64,000 nt of DNA from Holothuria scabra (lineage: Eukaryota > Echinodermata > Holothuroidea > Aspidochirotida > Holothuriidae), in the NCBI GenBank assembly GCA_037179385.1, contig CM074179.1, positions 70,947,806 to 71,011,805 of the forward strand. The letters are read 5' to 3'. A model generated the notes under the pieces. It saw only the letters and a program-made list of their open reading frames with translations, was not told where the DNA came from and ran no database searches. Each line of letters starts with the position of its first letter. The first letter of the stretch is position 1. Of this stretch, positions 36,644 to 48,303 are shown in pieces. The position numbers and the translations under genes are program-made.

Positions 36644-37768
36644 AATGGGAATTAATGGGACTTTAATAGGGTTTCAATGGGAATTTATGTTTCAATGTAC
36701 TGTGTATGTGACTTATTATTAGAAAGAGACAACTGTATACATATGTTCCAAAACCAGGTACTATCCTTTGTGTCAGGGTGCTCTATATTCTTCAAGATCA
36801 GTGTACCAATGTACCCCTATTTCCCTTCATTTGGCTTGAAATTGCAATCCCCAAGACATGCTGCTAAGGGTCTAGACATTCATAGCTAATCAACTTACAA
36901 TTCTAAGCCAGTGAAGCCACCTCACCATCAATAACAATTTACAAACACATCTGTCTGGCATATGTTACAAAGAATGTCACATACTTGCAAAGTATCTTCA
37001 TATGTAATGGATTTGCTGTGATAAGGCTGTAGAGTAGCTACTTTTTTTCATGTCTTTAGGGTTTTACCTTCAGAATATGAAGTATACACACCATTATAAT
37101 TCTATTCAGGATATAAAGGCTTTCAATTACCAGCTCAAAAAAATTAGAAACATTTATGTTTGTCTGCAGAAATAGTCTTCACAACAATTGTCCAGTTCAT
37201 TGGCATCTTATACTACAGTATAACATCGCTATGACCATATCAAATTGTTAAAGTGCACATTTACAGCTACACACTGTTCAGTTTGTTGAGCTAAGGTTGG
37301 AAGCATCTCCCTCTGCCAATATTTTTCTTACAATGTCCTCACTGACATTTTTCATACCTATGTACCATACGTTTTCACTTCAGCCTGGACCACTAGTGAA
37401 ATCAGTCAATTCACCAACTTCTTCTACTTGTGTACAAGATGTGAGTTCTGAATTATTACAGCACTGCACCTGCTCCTTCTTTGGGAAGTTTAACAGCAAA
37501 CACATCTTGCTGGCTAATAAACTCCATGAAGTAATGTACAGTACCACTTTGTGCAAAAGTTGGTAGCAATTCTCCAATTGGGATAAACTAGAATACTGCA
37601 GGTCTTTAAAGAAACAAACACCATATAGACAACTCCGAAATATTGTCTACATGAATTTCACACCCTCATATTCTGTGAAATTGAGGTGATCAAGATACAA
37701 TTAAGTTTACAAACATCCGTGATACATGTACAGTAAGCAAGGAATTATGTCCAACTAAAATCAGACCA

Positions 37769-37821
37769 TCACTTGACTGTCCGAATTTGTCCATACATGC
37801 GCTCAAAATGATTGGAGCCAC
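37769..37821 (-). CDS. Candidate terminal exon inside the 8.3-kb TIR element
   Basis: After acceptor TTTTTTCCACACAG, one frame reads GSNHFERMYGQIRTVK and stops at TGA. The other frame compatible with the exon at 39711-39782 (phase 0) instead reads VAPIILSACMDKFGQ onward for about 43 residues. A missing middle exon would be needed to reconcile the first reading. The strong acceptor is the main evidence. Confidence 0.28.
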
Positions 37822-38321
37822 CTGTGTGGAAAAAATTTTACTTCTCTAGTGTTGTTCTGTTCAGGATTCAGCATTCATGGCTCTACACAGTAGATATTAC
37901 TTAAAGATGCATCCAATGGCTCACAGATTACTGTACAAAGAAAGAAAACATAAAAAGTTAATGTTTTACTTGTAAAAACAACATCAGCAAGATGATTTAG
38001 CCTAGATACACCATACAGTATATGCAGGTATGCAGTGGGATTACAATCTGAATATATTTTCTAATTTAAACAACCATCCCTCAGCGAAATCCAAATTGAT
38101 GCTGCCCTTGGCAGCTAAAGTTATAGGTTGGTCCTGGGGGAAAAGGCTTACTGAAAGTCCCTAGCCAATATGTATAACAAGGGTTGATGAAAGGCTATTT
38201 ATTCACTTACTTTCAAACATTGCTACACAGGTGTCCTCTTCAACCAAGATATTGATACTTTTTCTTCATTAACAATATTGGACAAGTTATTCCATCATTG
38301 TCTGTGGTAGAATATATAAAT

Positions 38322-38678
38322 TAGTGTTTGCACCGGGTACCCGACCGACGTTTTTACTACCCGGGTAGAAAATAAGTGCCCGGGTAGCGTTTTCCTGTGT
38401 TTTCTTTTTGATCTTCGTAAAATAACATGGTTATTGAAACTAACAAAATGTACAGTATTTACCCACATCTCATTCACAATTATGTTGAAATGAAGTTTCC
38501 TTTTTTTGTTTCCAAAATGCACTTTTGTTAAATTGCACTTTTCCAGAAACAATTCAGACACCATGCACTTAAGTACAGGGGTAAGATGTTGCAAGGTTTA
38601 TGGTCAGGTACCCGGGTACCCGACAGGTAATGCGGTTTGGGTACCCGGGTACGAATTTCTTACCCGGTGCAAACACTA
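38322..38678. mobile_element. hAT-like MITE with 8-bp TSD
   Basis: The 357-bp element begins TAGTGTTTGCACCGGGTA and ends in its inverted complement GCAAACACTA. Direct ATATAAAT copies at 38314-38321 and 38679-38686 form a perfect 8-bp target duplication. The interior is rich in ACCCGGGTA palindromes. It is nested in the 8.3-kb element and so is younger than that insertion or was captured with its cargo. Confidence 0.85.
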
Positions 38679-38749
38679 ATATAAATAAAACAAGTTTAGG
38701 TAGTCACTGGGTATAGCTGCTTGATTTTAGGGTTTGGACTACAGTGCAA

Positions 38750-38828
38750 TCAAAAAAGGCCATGGCTTGCTCGATCGTACTTTAACCAATTGGTTGGAAA
38801 CTGGGCCATAAAATCCATCCAACTTACT
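38750..38828 (+). repeat. SINE 3' fragment
   Basis: GGTTGGAAACTGGGCCATAA and ATCCATCCAACTTA parallel GGATGGAAAGTGGGCCGTAA and TTATCCAACTAATTA in the SINE at 50245-50490. Only the 3' part is present. Confidence 0.55.
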
Positions 38829-39710
38829 AATGGGGCTTTAGCCCTCTTTCTATTGCCCTTTAACCGGTTATGTTATGTTATTTTTTAGGACGATTAGGGC
38901 AATTTTACTCTCTTTCTAGGTTTCCGCTAACATGCCACACTGGAAAGTACATTTTCCATACGCCAAAGAATCATGTCATGGTGGAGGTGTTAGGAATTAT
39001 ACGCCACACCAATTGTTGCAATTGTATGACAACTGTGGTAATTTTCCCTGTAGCAGCCGGGTACGCCATACTACAAATTTGTTGGCCGTACATTTCCGTA
39101 TGCCAGAGATCTTTCTGTGAAAGGCCCTACTGTCCAGTATGGACAACATGTATTCCAAAATGTGAGTTTACATGAACATTTGGTGAAATCATCCTTTCTT
39201 AATCCATCCATAACATAAGTCCTGAGGGATTCCAAGTGTGGTTTTATGCAGTGGTTTGTGTCTCAATTGTCATTTTGGTGTAAAATTTGTATTTTAATCT
39301 GCCCTTATAAGTAGAACTGAGATGCCTATGTGGTATTTTTTGTTTGACTTGGTTAGTAACTAAGCTAGTGTTGTATGCACATACTGATGAAAACACATGA
39401 ACACTTCACACTACAAGCTGAGCTCACTTTGTATGTCCCATGCTGTGCCCCACAATTCCATAGGGCAACAAATTAACGAACTTGCTTGACAGATAAACCC
39501 TGACCAGTTTTACGTTGAGAAAGTTCGACTGGAAACCCTAACGTAGGAATGAACAAACCTTTTAATTTATTGTAAATTAAACAAAAACATGAAACATCGA
39601 GCCTTGGGAACGTTGAACCCTGGGAACATCCTGATCTCCTGATTTGATATTGTTACAGTAGTTATTTCCCTAGGCATAGCTAAATATTAAAGCTTATTGA
39701 GGTAACTTAC

Positions 39711-39782
39711 CTTGGAGGCATGATCCTTTCCTTTCCTTTGAACAACCCAGCCAGTGTTGTCATCCTGTGCAGCAGTCAGGGT
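39711..39782 (-). CDS. Candidate internal exon inside the 8.3-kb TIR element
   Basis: A 72-bp phase 0-0 exon with acceptor TTTATAATTAG and a strong donor GTAAGT. It encodes TLTAAQDDNTGWVVQRKGKD and then HASK. The composition looks like a conserved soluble protein, but the family is not recognised. It lies within the element bounded by the 9-bp duplication, so it would be a captured host fragment or an element-encoded gene. Confidence 0.4.
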
Positions 39783-40179
39783 CTAATTATAAAGCATGAA
39801 TTTTTGCTTTCGCACTCATTCTTTATACATAACGTAAGTACTATCTAGTACAAACGTTAGCAGTGATGAATTGAACTAGCTAGGCTGGGCTGGGACACAT
39901 TTACACTGCCGTCTCATTAAAATAACGTTAAAACGTTACTCTCATGTAGCTACTTTATCCATGAATGACTAGCCTACGCACACTGTACTGAAATGCCTAG
40001 AAATTGTAGAATAGGCTAGAGTTACGCCAATTACAAACGGAGAACCATTTCTTCGAATTATGGCTAAGCGTCTCGGAAGTATGCAGCCTACCCAGCATGT
40101 TCTCTAGCTCAGACCTAGGTTAGATCGGTAAATTGTGCTTGTAGATTTCGTTTTGCGGCTTGAGAGAACAGGAAAGATG

Positions 40180-40216
40180 AACGTACGTTTCGTAAGCTGC
40201 AAGCCATTTCCAGTCA
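40180..40216 (-). CDS. Candidate first coding exon inside the 8.3-kb TIR element
   Basis: ATG in a good context (AAACCATGA) begins MTGNGLQLTK and meets GTACGT as a donor. It lies about 0.4 kb upstream of the exon at 39711-39782 and just inside the right terminal inverted repeat. The phase (1) does not join cleanly to the next candidate exon, so this is tentative. Confidence 0.18.
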
Positions 40217-40335
40217 TGGTTTAGCCCTTTACAACAAGTACATACAGAATTGGTGACTGTCGACTTGTCAATCAGTAACGAAAATCATGAATAACCAGTA
40301 ATGATGTTGGTAGAGAGGTGGAGCTTAAATGTACG

Positions 40336-40476
40336 AGGTCACGTGATCTCTGCCGTAATGTACAAGACTCTGGTTTGGAGTGTTCAAAAGATAAGCAGTA
40401 GAGGGCGTATTGCTAAGTAGGCTTCCAAGCCGATTTGTGGTGGACGCAAATTAACCAGAGTCTTGAAACAAGACTA
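40336..40476 (-). repeat. Right terminal inverted repeat of the 8.3-kb element
   Basis: Reverse complement of the left arm, about 98% identical by eye (two substitutions, one single-base indel in the CCTCTA/CCTG tract). Directly outside it is the second copy of the 9-bp target duplication. Confidence 0.9.
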
Positions 40477-41186
40477 ACGTCGGTGTGGCATTGCGACTTG
40501 TTGACGTAGAAACTGAAGAATGTGAATAAGTAGCGGACACAGCTGCATTATGTTAAAACCAATGAGAATTTCACATTGGCAATCTTTGCCTTATTTGATA
40601 GACGTCACAACTGAAAGATGGAAAACCGTGCTCGACCTGGGATTCAAATTTAAGCTACTTCCCATCCCTGTAGCCGAGAACCTACGCCCTGCCGACCACA
40701 CTGAACGAACAACTGTGGGCAGAACCGTTCACAAATTCAAGTTCCAAGCGAGACAGTTTTTCCATTATTACTGTCTCGCTCGGTACGTTTTTTCTTTTTT
40801 CTATTTTTTTTAATTGCAAATGTTAAGGGGTTGAGCCAAGTTACATTTCTTTTACGAGTTTTCCTTGTATGCACCTATTTTGTTTTAAACTCTAAACCCG
40901 CTAATCTTAGGGCCTGGGAGTAACCTGTAGCAACATGATTTAACACCTGAGCGTTACACGAAAGACCGTCTAAGTGGAGCGCTATCATCACTTAGCTCGA
41001 AGTTTACAGAAAATGATGAAAAACTGGTCTCTGGGATGGTCGAGCTGGCTCACAAGTAGAGTCTAAGCAGTCGATATTTTGAGTTTCTATTCGCTTTACA
41101 AATTGTTCACTTCACACTTAATTGCAAACTGCAAAGTGATCAAAAGTTCTTTATTTTGTTACCAAAAAAGTTACTTTTGTTGAGAA

Positions 41187-41285
41187 GACTATCTAAGTGG
41201 AGCGCCACCGTTGGTTGGTAGGAAGCGTGCAGAAAATTTTGAAAAAGCACGGCCCCTCAGATGGCCGGAAATGGCATTTCACAGA
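41187..41285 (+). repeat. Dispersed MITE-internal module
   Basis: GTGGAGCGCCACCGTTGGTT, then GAAAATTTTGAAAAA, then CCCCTCAGATGGCCGGAAAT. The same order occurs at 1483-1556, 1712-1788, 51603-51690 and, on the other strand, near 45415, 45590 and 45900. This is a high-copy internal segment of several non-autonomous elements. Confidence 0.7.
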
Positions 41286-42347
41286 CTCGTTAGTAGAATC
41301 CAAGCAGTCGTAATTTTGAGCCTTTGTTTGAAATAATAGAAAAGAAATTAACACTATGCTCAGTAGTCAGAAAATAACCATGATATCAAATGCACCACTA
41401 ACATTTGTTCAAATGGTGTTGTACCTTTTTAGAGAAAACTTTAAAACGGATTTTTCTTCTAACACCTTTTGAAAAAAATATCGCGTTAGGAGGTGGGTTG
41501 AAATTAAATAATCCAGACAGACTTTTGGGGAGACATTCGCAAACTGTGCCATTACGATGCTGAGAAAACAAGTTACCCGATTTTCACTACTGTTACCCGA
41601 AGTCGGTTCTAGCAGCAGGAAAGCTGGCAAAGTATTATGCATCTGCGCCGTCTGCCCGTGTTATTGATTTGGCTGTTGAAAATGTCCTAGCGCTTCCTTT
41701 CAGATCCGCCAAATATTTTAGCGTTTCTGTCAAAATTTTGAAGACTACTGAGGATTTTTTCCACAGTGCCCGAACATGTCGCTAGTCTTTGTTACTATTT
41801 TTAATTTTTCATGAAAATTTCTTTGCTGTGATTATAGGGTTTTCTGTTTTTTGAGCAAAGGTTTCAAAATAAAGTGTTCAAACAATCGATCATTTCGGGA
41901 AATTTGTTGCACATTCAAAATTAAAGACAGATTTTGAATGTTTCTTTTAATCGACAGACTTCCCAAACGTGTCGAGTTTTTTATCTTTTTGAGTTTTCGT
42001 TGATATGTTACCATGACTATGAAGCTTTTTATTTTCCGGGCAAATGTTTGAGAGAATTCGAATATTCGACCATTTCGAGCGTTGTGTTGTCACGTTTAAA
42101 ACTGTGAAGTAAAGCGCACGAATAATAGCTTTTCGCTCTGCCCAAATGTGAAGAGGTATTTGTAATCTAGTTGATTTTCATGAAAGTTTTACCACGACTA
42201 GGTCCTTTATTTCGGGTATATCTTTAGATTCCGGCATGCCTAAAGGTTTCTGAAAGCCCTAATAACCTTTTTTTGAAATATCAACTGGCTGTCCCAATTT
42301 TTCTTCCAAACTTCTTCCCGAGTTTTAGATTTTTTTCGGAAATTAAG

Positions 42348-42502
42348 GGTGCGATGCGCACTGTTTAACAAGAAATTTCCTAACTGGTTAACAACAATAT
42401 TAATCCTTAGCCTTATCCCTAACCCGAACAAAGAATACAATTGATACAATGCAAAGGCAACAGCCAATCAAGAAACACTTTGTTAAACAGTGCGCATTAC
42501 CC
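42348..42502. mobile_element. Short MITE (GCGCACTGTTTAACA terminus)
   Basis: Inverted ends GATGCGCACTGTTTAACA and TGTTAAACAGTGCGCAT surround 155 bp. Flanks AAATTAAG (42340-42347) and AAATTTAG (42503-42510) match in 7 of 8 bases, suggesting a hAT-type duplication. Confidence 0.6.
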
Positions 42503-42820
42503 AAATTTAGGGGTAGTCTGTCCTGTCCCAAGCCTAGTACGCCTACGTTAATAGACATAAGGGAGCTTTCTATAAAGCTTGTAAACCCTTCATTGCAGGT
42601 CGTGGGTATAGTCTAGGAAGTAAGCAACTTTTAGCTGAAAATCCGAGGTCACCTTAAGTCCTAGCTAAGAAATTGACGTTAAAGCTTTATTTCTTGCCGT
42701 GAGATATAGTTACAATCGAGTGTTGAAAACCTCCTACAGTAAATGGGGCAGTTGTAGAACAGTTTTCTTGAGAAATATTCTGTTTTTATCAGTCGTATGG
42801 AATCTAGTTATTTTTAATAT

Positions 42821-45800
42821 CATAGGCGGCGGAAGCGGGGGGTGGGGACAGGGGGCATGGCCCTAGTATTTTTAATGAGATTTTTGGGGGGCATGACCCC
42901 CCATAACTGAATGTCGCAAAATTAATTTTTCCAAAGTAATTTAACAAATTTAAGTTGCTTTTATTTCATTTCGGCTATTGTTTGGCCCAATAATGACTTT
43001 TCAGGGTGCAAAAGTTGCAAAACTTCCGGAGCTCCTTCCCCTGGACCCCCACATTAATGAAAACATGTAGGAAAGTTTATTTTCGTCCTTCAAACAGTTG
43101 CAGGATATTCTTCAATTGTGCCCCACTCTGAATTTCGGAATAAATTCAGAAAAAAAAACAGAAGAAAAAAAAAACAGGTTTGGAGTGACTAAAATTAGCT
43201 ACCTCGGAGTGTATTAAAGGCATATTCTGGAAACAAAATTCATTAACTTCAAAATAAGCAAAAAAATTTTTTCTTTCAGTAGGTGAAAACGACATCTCGA
43301 TAGCTTAGAGCATTCGGAAGATACAAATTTTTAAAGTATTGCAAATTTTTCTTTGGATTAGATGCATCATTGAAAATCTGTAATGTCATCGTGGCACATT
43401 AATTTGATATTGCATTCAATTTATTTATAATTAGATGACGCAATATTAAGCAATATTTTTGCTTGTACTCTTTGTATGGTAAAGGGTAATTTTAGATCTA
43501 CAGGAAAAGATCTTCAAACATTCCAACAGTATCAAATTTCAAGGACGACCAAGACATTCAATTATGAAGAAAATCAAAAGGAATTTGAAGCAATGTGACC
43601 ACATTGCATAACTTTATGTGGCTTTGTTGGAAAGCAGAGGTATTTTTTAACAAAAATAAACAATCTTTAAAGTAAGATATCTTGAGTTAGGAAAATGGTA
43701 TTGTGATAAGGTTAGAAGGGCATGGTGTGGAATATTTTTGTTTTTCTTACAGGACAGAGGCAAAAACCCACTAGGACATGCCTTTAGAGTGTGCAACCAG
43801 CATCTAGCATGTTTCTATCTCCTATAGGGGTTTGTAATTCCTGGGGATGCACAAAATTGTTCCAAAATCATACTTGGTGAGGTGGGTAGAATATTTGGGT
43901 CTAATATGGTTGGAAGAAATTTGCACTTTTCACGGCCATTGCTGCCAGTCATTGGCCAGTGCAACAACCAAACCCATGTTGGGTCAATGCAGGCTCAAGA
44001 GCCGCAATCTTACCACTATATTTCACGGTGCCTCACTGAGCTCTTGAGTGAAGTGGACATATCCAGTGGCGTACAAGACAGGACAGGGGGAAGACTGCCC
44101 CAAATTTCCGCAAAATCTAAATTCGGGCAGGAATTTGGATATAATTCAGACAGCCCTTTACAGTAATTTTGAAAATGGGATGATTTTTCAGAAAATTCCT
44201 AAATGCGGCCGAAATCTCGAAAAGATACACCAGAAAAAAGGAAAAATACGTAATATATATAGTCGCATTAAAGTATTCATGAGAAACCAAGCCAAGATTC
44301 CAAAAAGTCGCTTCACCGTCGGTCAGCTCAAAAAGCTATTATTCGTGACCTTTACTTCACAGATAGTCACAACACAATGCTCGAAATTTTCGAATATCCA
44401 AATTCTTTCAGGCATTTGTCCGAAAATGAAAAAGTATCATAATAAGGGTAACATAGTTACGAAAAATGAAAGAGATAGAAAAAAATCACGACACATTTGG
44501 GAAGCCTGTGGTTTAAAAGAAACAATCATTCTTGAGCCTGTTTTTTTTTTTTTAATCTTGTGTAACACAATACCCGAAATGGTCTATTATTTCAATAGAT
44601 TCAAGTCTTTGCCTTAAAACAGAAGACACTATATTTAAAGTAAAATATACATGGAAAATAAATAATATCTTCCACACATTTGGGTAGAATATGAAAAAAG
44701 GTTTTCATCGTCCCATCTTCTTACTTTACTCTTGAAAAAATTGCCCGAAATTGTCAAATATTCGGGCAAAGGTTGAAAAATGCTGGGACGTTTACAATTG
44801 CCAAATTTATTCAACGGATAAACAGGAAGGTGTTGAAGGTGCCCAAAAGTTTGCTATTTATTCTGTTCTGGAGCCAAATACGGCAATGGTTATTAAAATA
44901 GGGTAATTTGTTTTTCGATACTGTAATGATACAGTGTGAGAATGTCTTCCCATAACCCGCTTGAGAATTCATTTAAACACACCTTTTAACGGGACAATTC
45001 TGGCAATAAGTGTTACTAATAGAAGAAATAATTTACTTCATTTCATCCGATGGTAGTGGCACATTCTATCTGATTCTTCTGATCAAAATAGCCACTGCAA
45101 AGGTCCCCATAGGCCTACTATTTTCAAAAGTAATATCATATATATTCAGAAGTTTGGGCACACAATTTTTTCAATACATATTAAATTTACCCAAGAGTCT
45201 CAACAGAGTAAAATTCATTAGCATGTTTTCAATTCCGTTTTGTAGTTTTTCCCCGAAAATATTGGGGACCATTTCATCGATTGGTAGTGATATATTTTAT
45301 CTGATGATTTTCAAAACCGAATGCTTAGATCCTCCTATTAGTCTGTGAAATGTCGTTTCGACTATCTCAGGGTCCGAATTTTCAAATTGTATTGTACTCT
45401 TCACGATAACTAATGGTGGCTCTCCGCTTAGTCTTTTTGGCTGAATTTTAGTCTGGAATGAACGTTTATATGCAATTGAAACTTAAAAAGGGACCGCTTG
45501 GATCCCCTTTACAAGCCTGGGAAATGTCATTTTCGACTGTCCGAGAGGTACGAATTTTCAAATTTTCTGGACCCTCCGCGCCAACCAGTAGTGGCGCTCC
45601 GCTTTGACTGTATGACGAGCAGAATTACATTTTTCGGGCAAAAATCATCTGCCCCAAAACCAAAATGCTCCCCTACACCTATGGAACTACAGTACCTTAC
45701 TCAGGTGTGCACTGGAACAGCTGCTTGCAACATTAAGAGGGATCCGGATTTGCGATCCTATGATACATAGTCCAGTACAGTAATGAACTGAGCTAATCAG

Positions 45801-46175
45801 TACCTCGCACTGAGTGTGTTTGAATCTGAGAAAATTAAGCCTATGCAATTTCCAGTCATCTGGGAGGTTTTAAAACCCAAAATTTTCTTTGTACACTCCG
45901 TGCCAACCGATGATGGCTTAGATAGTAAAGTCCAACTCCCTACAAAAGTATCCAGCCTCCCATAGGCCCGCCACGAAAGATCCTAGCTACACCACTGCCT
46001 GGGCCCCTACCGGAGCTTTCCCCTGAACCCCACTAGGGGCCCTTAATGGGGCCCTGGACCCCAAGCAGATGGGGTTTTGTACTTCACCAAAACGGGACGC
46101 CTTACGGCGTCACCATTATGTCAGCTGCCGAAAACTTGTGACCCTCCAATAAAAAAACATCTTCCGCCGCCTATG
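42821..46175. mobile_element. 3.35-kb non-autonomous DNA element, 5-bp TSD
   Basis: Begins CATAGGCGGCGGAAG and ends CTTCCGCCGCCTATG, a perfect 15-bp inverted terminus. AATAT flanks both sides (42816-42820 and 46176-46180). No transposase frame survives; the 189-codon frame inside reads through MITE sequence and is not a gene. Another element is nested within. Confidence 0.75.
44064..45997. mobile_element. Nested hAT-like element
   Basis: CAGTGGCGTACAAGACAGG at the left and CTAGCTACACCACTG at the right are diverged inverted ends of the CAGTGGCGTA family. No matching flanks were found. Interior reverse-strand modules match those at 1483 and 41187. Confidence 0.55.
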
Positions 46176-48045
46176 AATATTGGCCGACTACAAAAAAGCC
46201 AAATTCCATTTTTGCGACCATTGATTTTGGTTCAAATCGATCATGTGGTTATTTTATTCCATTGCAAACGCAGAGCAGTACATATGTTTCATTCAATCTG
46301 TAGCAACTTGTACTGTAAATTCCCACATAAAATGTTTTCTTGAAACCAGATGGATGGATCATAATTATTGTAGGTTGATCTTGGTTGCACAGTCCTATAG
46401 ACGAATGCGGACAGCAAGAGATAGTCTTTCAATCTTTCTTTGGTTATCTGTACCATCAATGGTTGTACCCTTAAATTCCTCTTGATTCCATCAATTTCAT
46501 TGTATTTGAGGGCTTGAAATTACATTTTGACAAAAAAGAAGACGGTATAAGGCTGACCGACCTTATTACCAAGGGCTGTCTACAGTCTCTAAACACGAGC
46601 GCAGATACAATTCGTCAATAATTTGAGTAGCAGAATCAATTGGGCTGTTGTTTACCCATATATATGAGTGATATCCGTCCGCATATCTTTTCTCATTAGA
46701 ATGGACCAATAACCTTCCTATGAATTATTCAGAACTCTTATTCGAAAATGACAACTTTTTGATCGTATTTGTGTAATTTTTCTCAAAATATAAATCAACA
46801 GGTTTACATGGATTTCCAAAAAATTACAAACTGCATGTTACCATAATTTTTCTTAATAAAATGGAAACAATTCACCACATGTGCAAATGGTGACATAATA
46901 ATGTAAGTGTACGTTGAACTGTAAAACCTATGTCGTTTTAGGGAAGAATTTTGCAATTATAAAATGCTTTCATTTTACTGATACAATATTTACCACAGAT
47001 GAAGAAAGATAATTTTCAAAAACTGTTTTCCAATTTTGCTTGCAGAATTTTTACTCTTGAAAAAAACATAGCAAGTAATGCAATTAATTAATTTTTTTAC
47101 CCAATTACGATAAGAAAAAAAACTCAAATTTTACGAAAAATCAATGAACCAGTCAATTAAAAAAGTCATGGATTTGAAGGTAGCAAATTATTTTGTTAAC
47201 TCTTTCCAGAGATATATCAGTTCGAGAAGTGAATGTTTGTCTCAGATGCCTGTGTGTACTGCATTGTGCATCAGTAAGAGAAGTACAGTACTGGGATAAA
47301 GTTCCTGAAAAATCCACTTTCAAACAGAGCAGCAAAGGTAAGAAAAACAACAACCTGTTTTTCTAATGTAATGTTTAATTCATGGTGTCACACGCATCTA
47401 GTAAACTCAGCAGGAATTTGAATGAAACTGCAACTGCAATTTTTTTTTCAAAAGGCATTTCTGAGAAAGAGGGTAACGGTGAATGTTAATGTCGGGGGTA
47501 CCTTGCACAAAGTTTTGGTATTGCTCTGTTAAAAAGTCCCATAATTTCAAATATACTGGTAAAAGTAGAAAAGGCGGAAGCCAAACGTTCTGTGGAAATC
47601 TCCCATTATCGTCCAAGGGCCTTAATCTACATGATGATATTTATTAACCCCAACAAATTTCAAGTTACTTCAGTGACTATTTTTGGGGTTGAAGGAAGGT
47701 GAGATTCTTCAATTAAAAGGACACAAACCTGTCATAAATTAAAAATCAATACAACTTTCAGAATTTCGAATTTTTGTTGGATGCAAACGATTTCGTTAAA
47801 TTTCTCCCGCGACGGCGGATAAATTCCTACAATAAAACTCAAGTCAACCCGTATATTCTTCTCACTTTGCTCCTTAATTCAAAGGTAGATCGGTTCATAA
47901 AAACCCCTAATTGTTCAATTTCACCTTACAACAAGCCCAAATTTTCTCTAATTGATTTAAATATAGCAAACCTTTTTTTGTCAAATCTTTTCAAAGATGA
48001 CAGAGTGTATAAAGCTTTAAATATTCAGAACTTTGTTCAAAAAGA
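46176..48045. other. AT-rich intergenic DNA, nothing recognised
   Basis: Homopolymer-rich, with only short random frames on both strands. Confidence 0.55.
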
Positions 48046-48049
48046 ATAA

Positions 48050-48299
48050 CCCTTTACCGTTGTTTGGGTCCTTTTGGACCCATGCGGAGAGCTCGGCTGT
48101 CACACATCTTTACTGTTTCACGCGGAGCTCGAAACTGCGAGTAGCTACCCGAAAATGCGGCCACAACAGCGAGAGAGACAATAGTTTAAGGTCACGGGGT
48201 CAATGGCCACGGAAGCTGATGCGGGGCGGGCTACGTCCGCTTTTCCGCCCACTCCCGAGGCGCGCAAATATGCCCCGATCGGAGCACAACGGTAAAGGG
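48050..48299. mobile_element. piggyBac-like MITE
   Basis: CCCTTTACCGTTGT and ACAACGGTAAAGGG are perfect inverted ends. The right flank is TTAA (48300-48303) and the left ATAA (48046-48049), one change from the TTAA duplication of piggyBac elements. The 250-bp interior is GC-rich compared with the flanks. Confidence 0.75.
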
Positions 48300-48303
48300 T
48301 TAA

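Larger units (their letters stand above)
32135..40476. mobile_element. 8.34-kb DNA transposon with long TIRs and 9-bp TSD (Mutator/Pack-MULE-like)
   Basis: Terminal inverted repeats of 141-142 bp start TAGTCTTG and end CAAGACTA; by eye they differ at two bases and one indel. Immediately outside, ACGTCGGTG occurs directly repeated at 32126-32134 and 40477-40485, a perfect 9-bp target duplication. Long TIRs with a 9-bp duplication are typical of Mutator-like elements; Merlin (8-9 bp) is an alternative. No reading frame over about 100 codons lies inside, so it is non-autonomous. It contains a nested hAT-like MITE, a SINE fragment, tandem repeats and candidate exons. High TIR identity argues for recent insertion. 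Confidence 0.85.

Noticed and set aside
44048..44617. A 189-codon open frame on the plus strand
   Set aside because: Its first part is a direct translation of the MITE terminus (GTGGCGTACAAGACAGG...) and the rest shows no domain or codon signature. It is a chance frame in a non-coding element.
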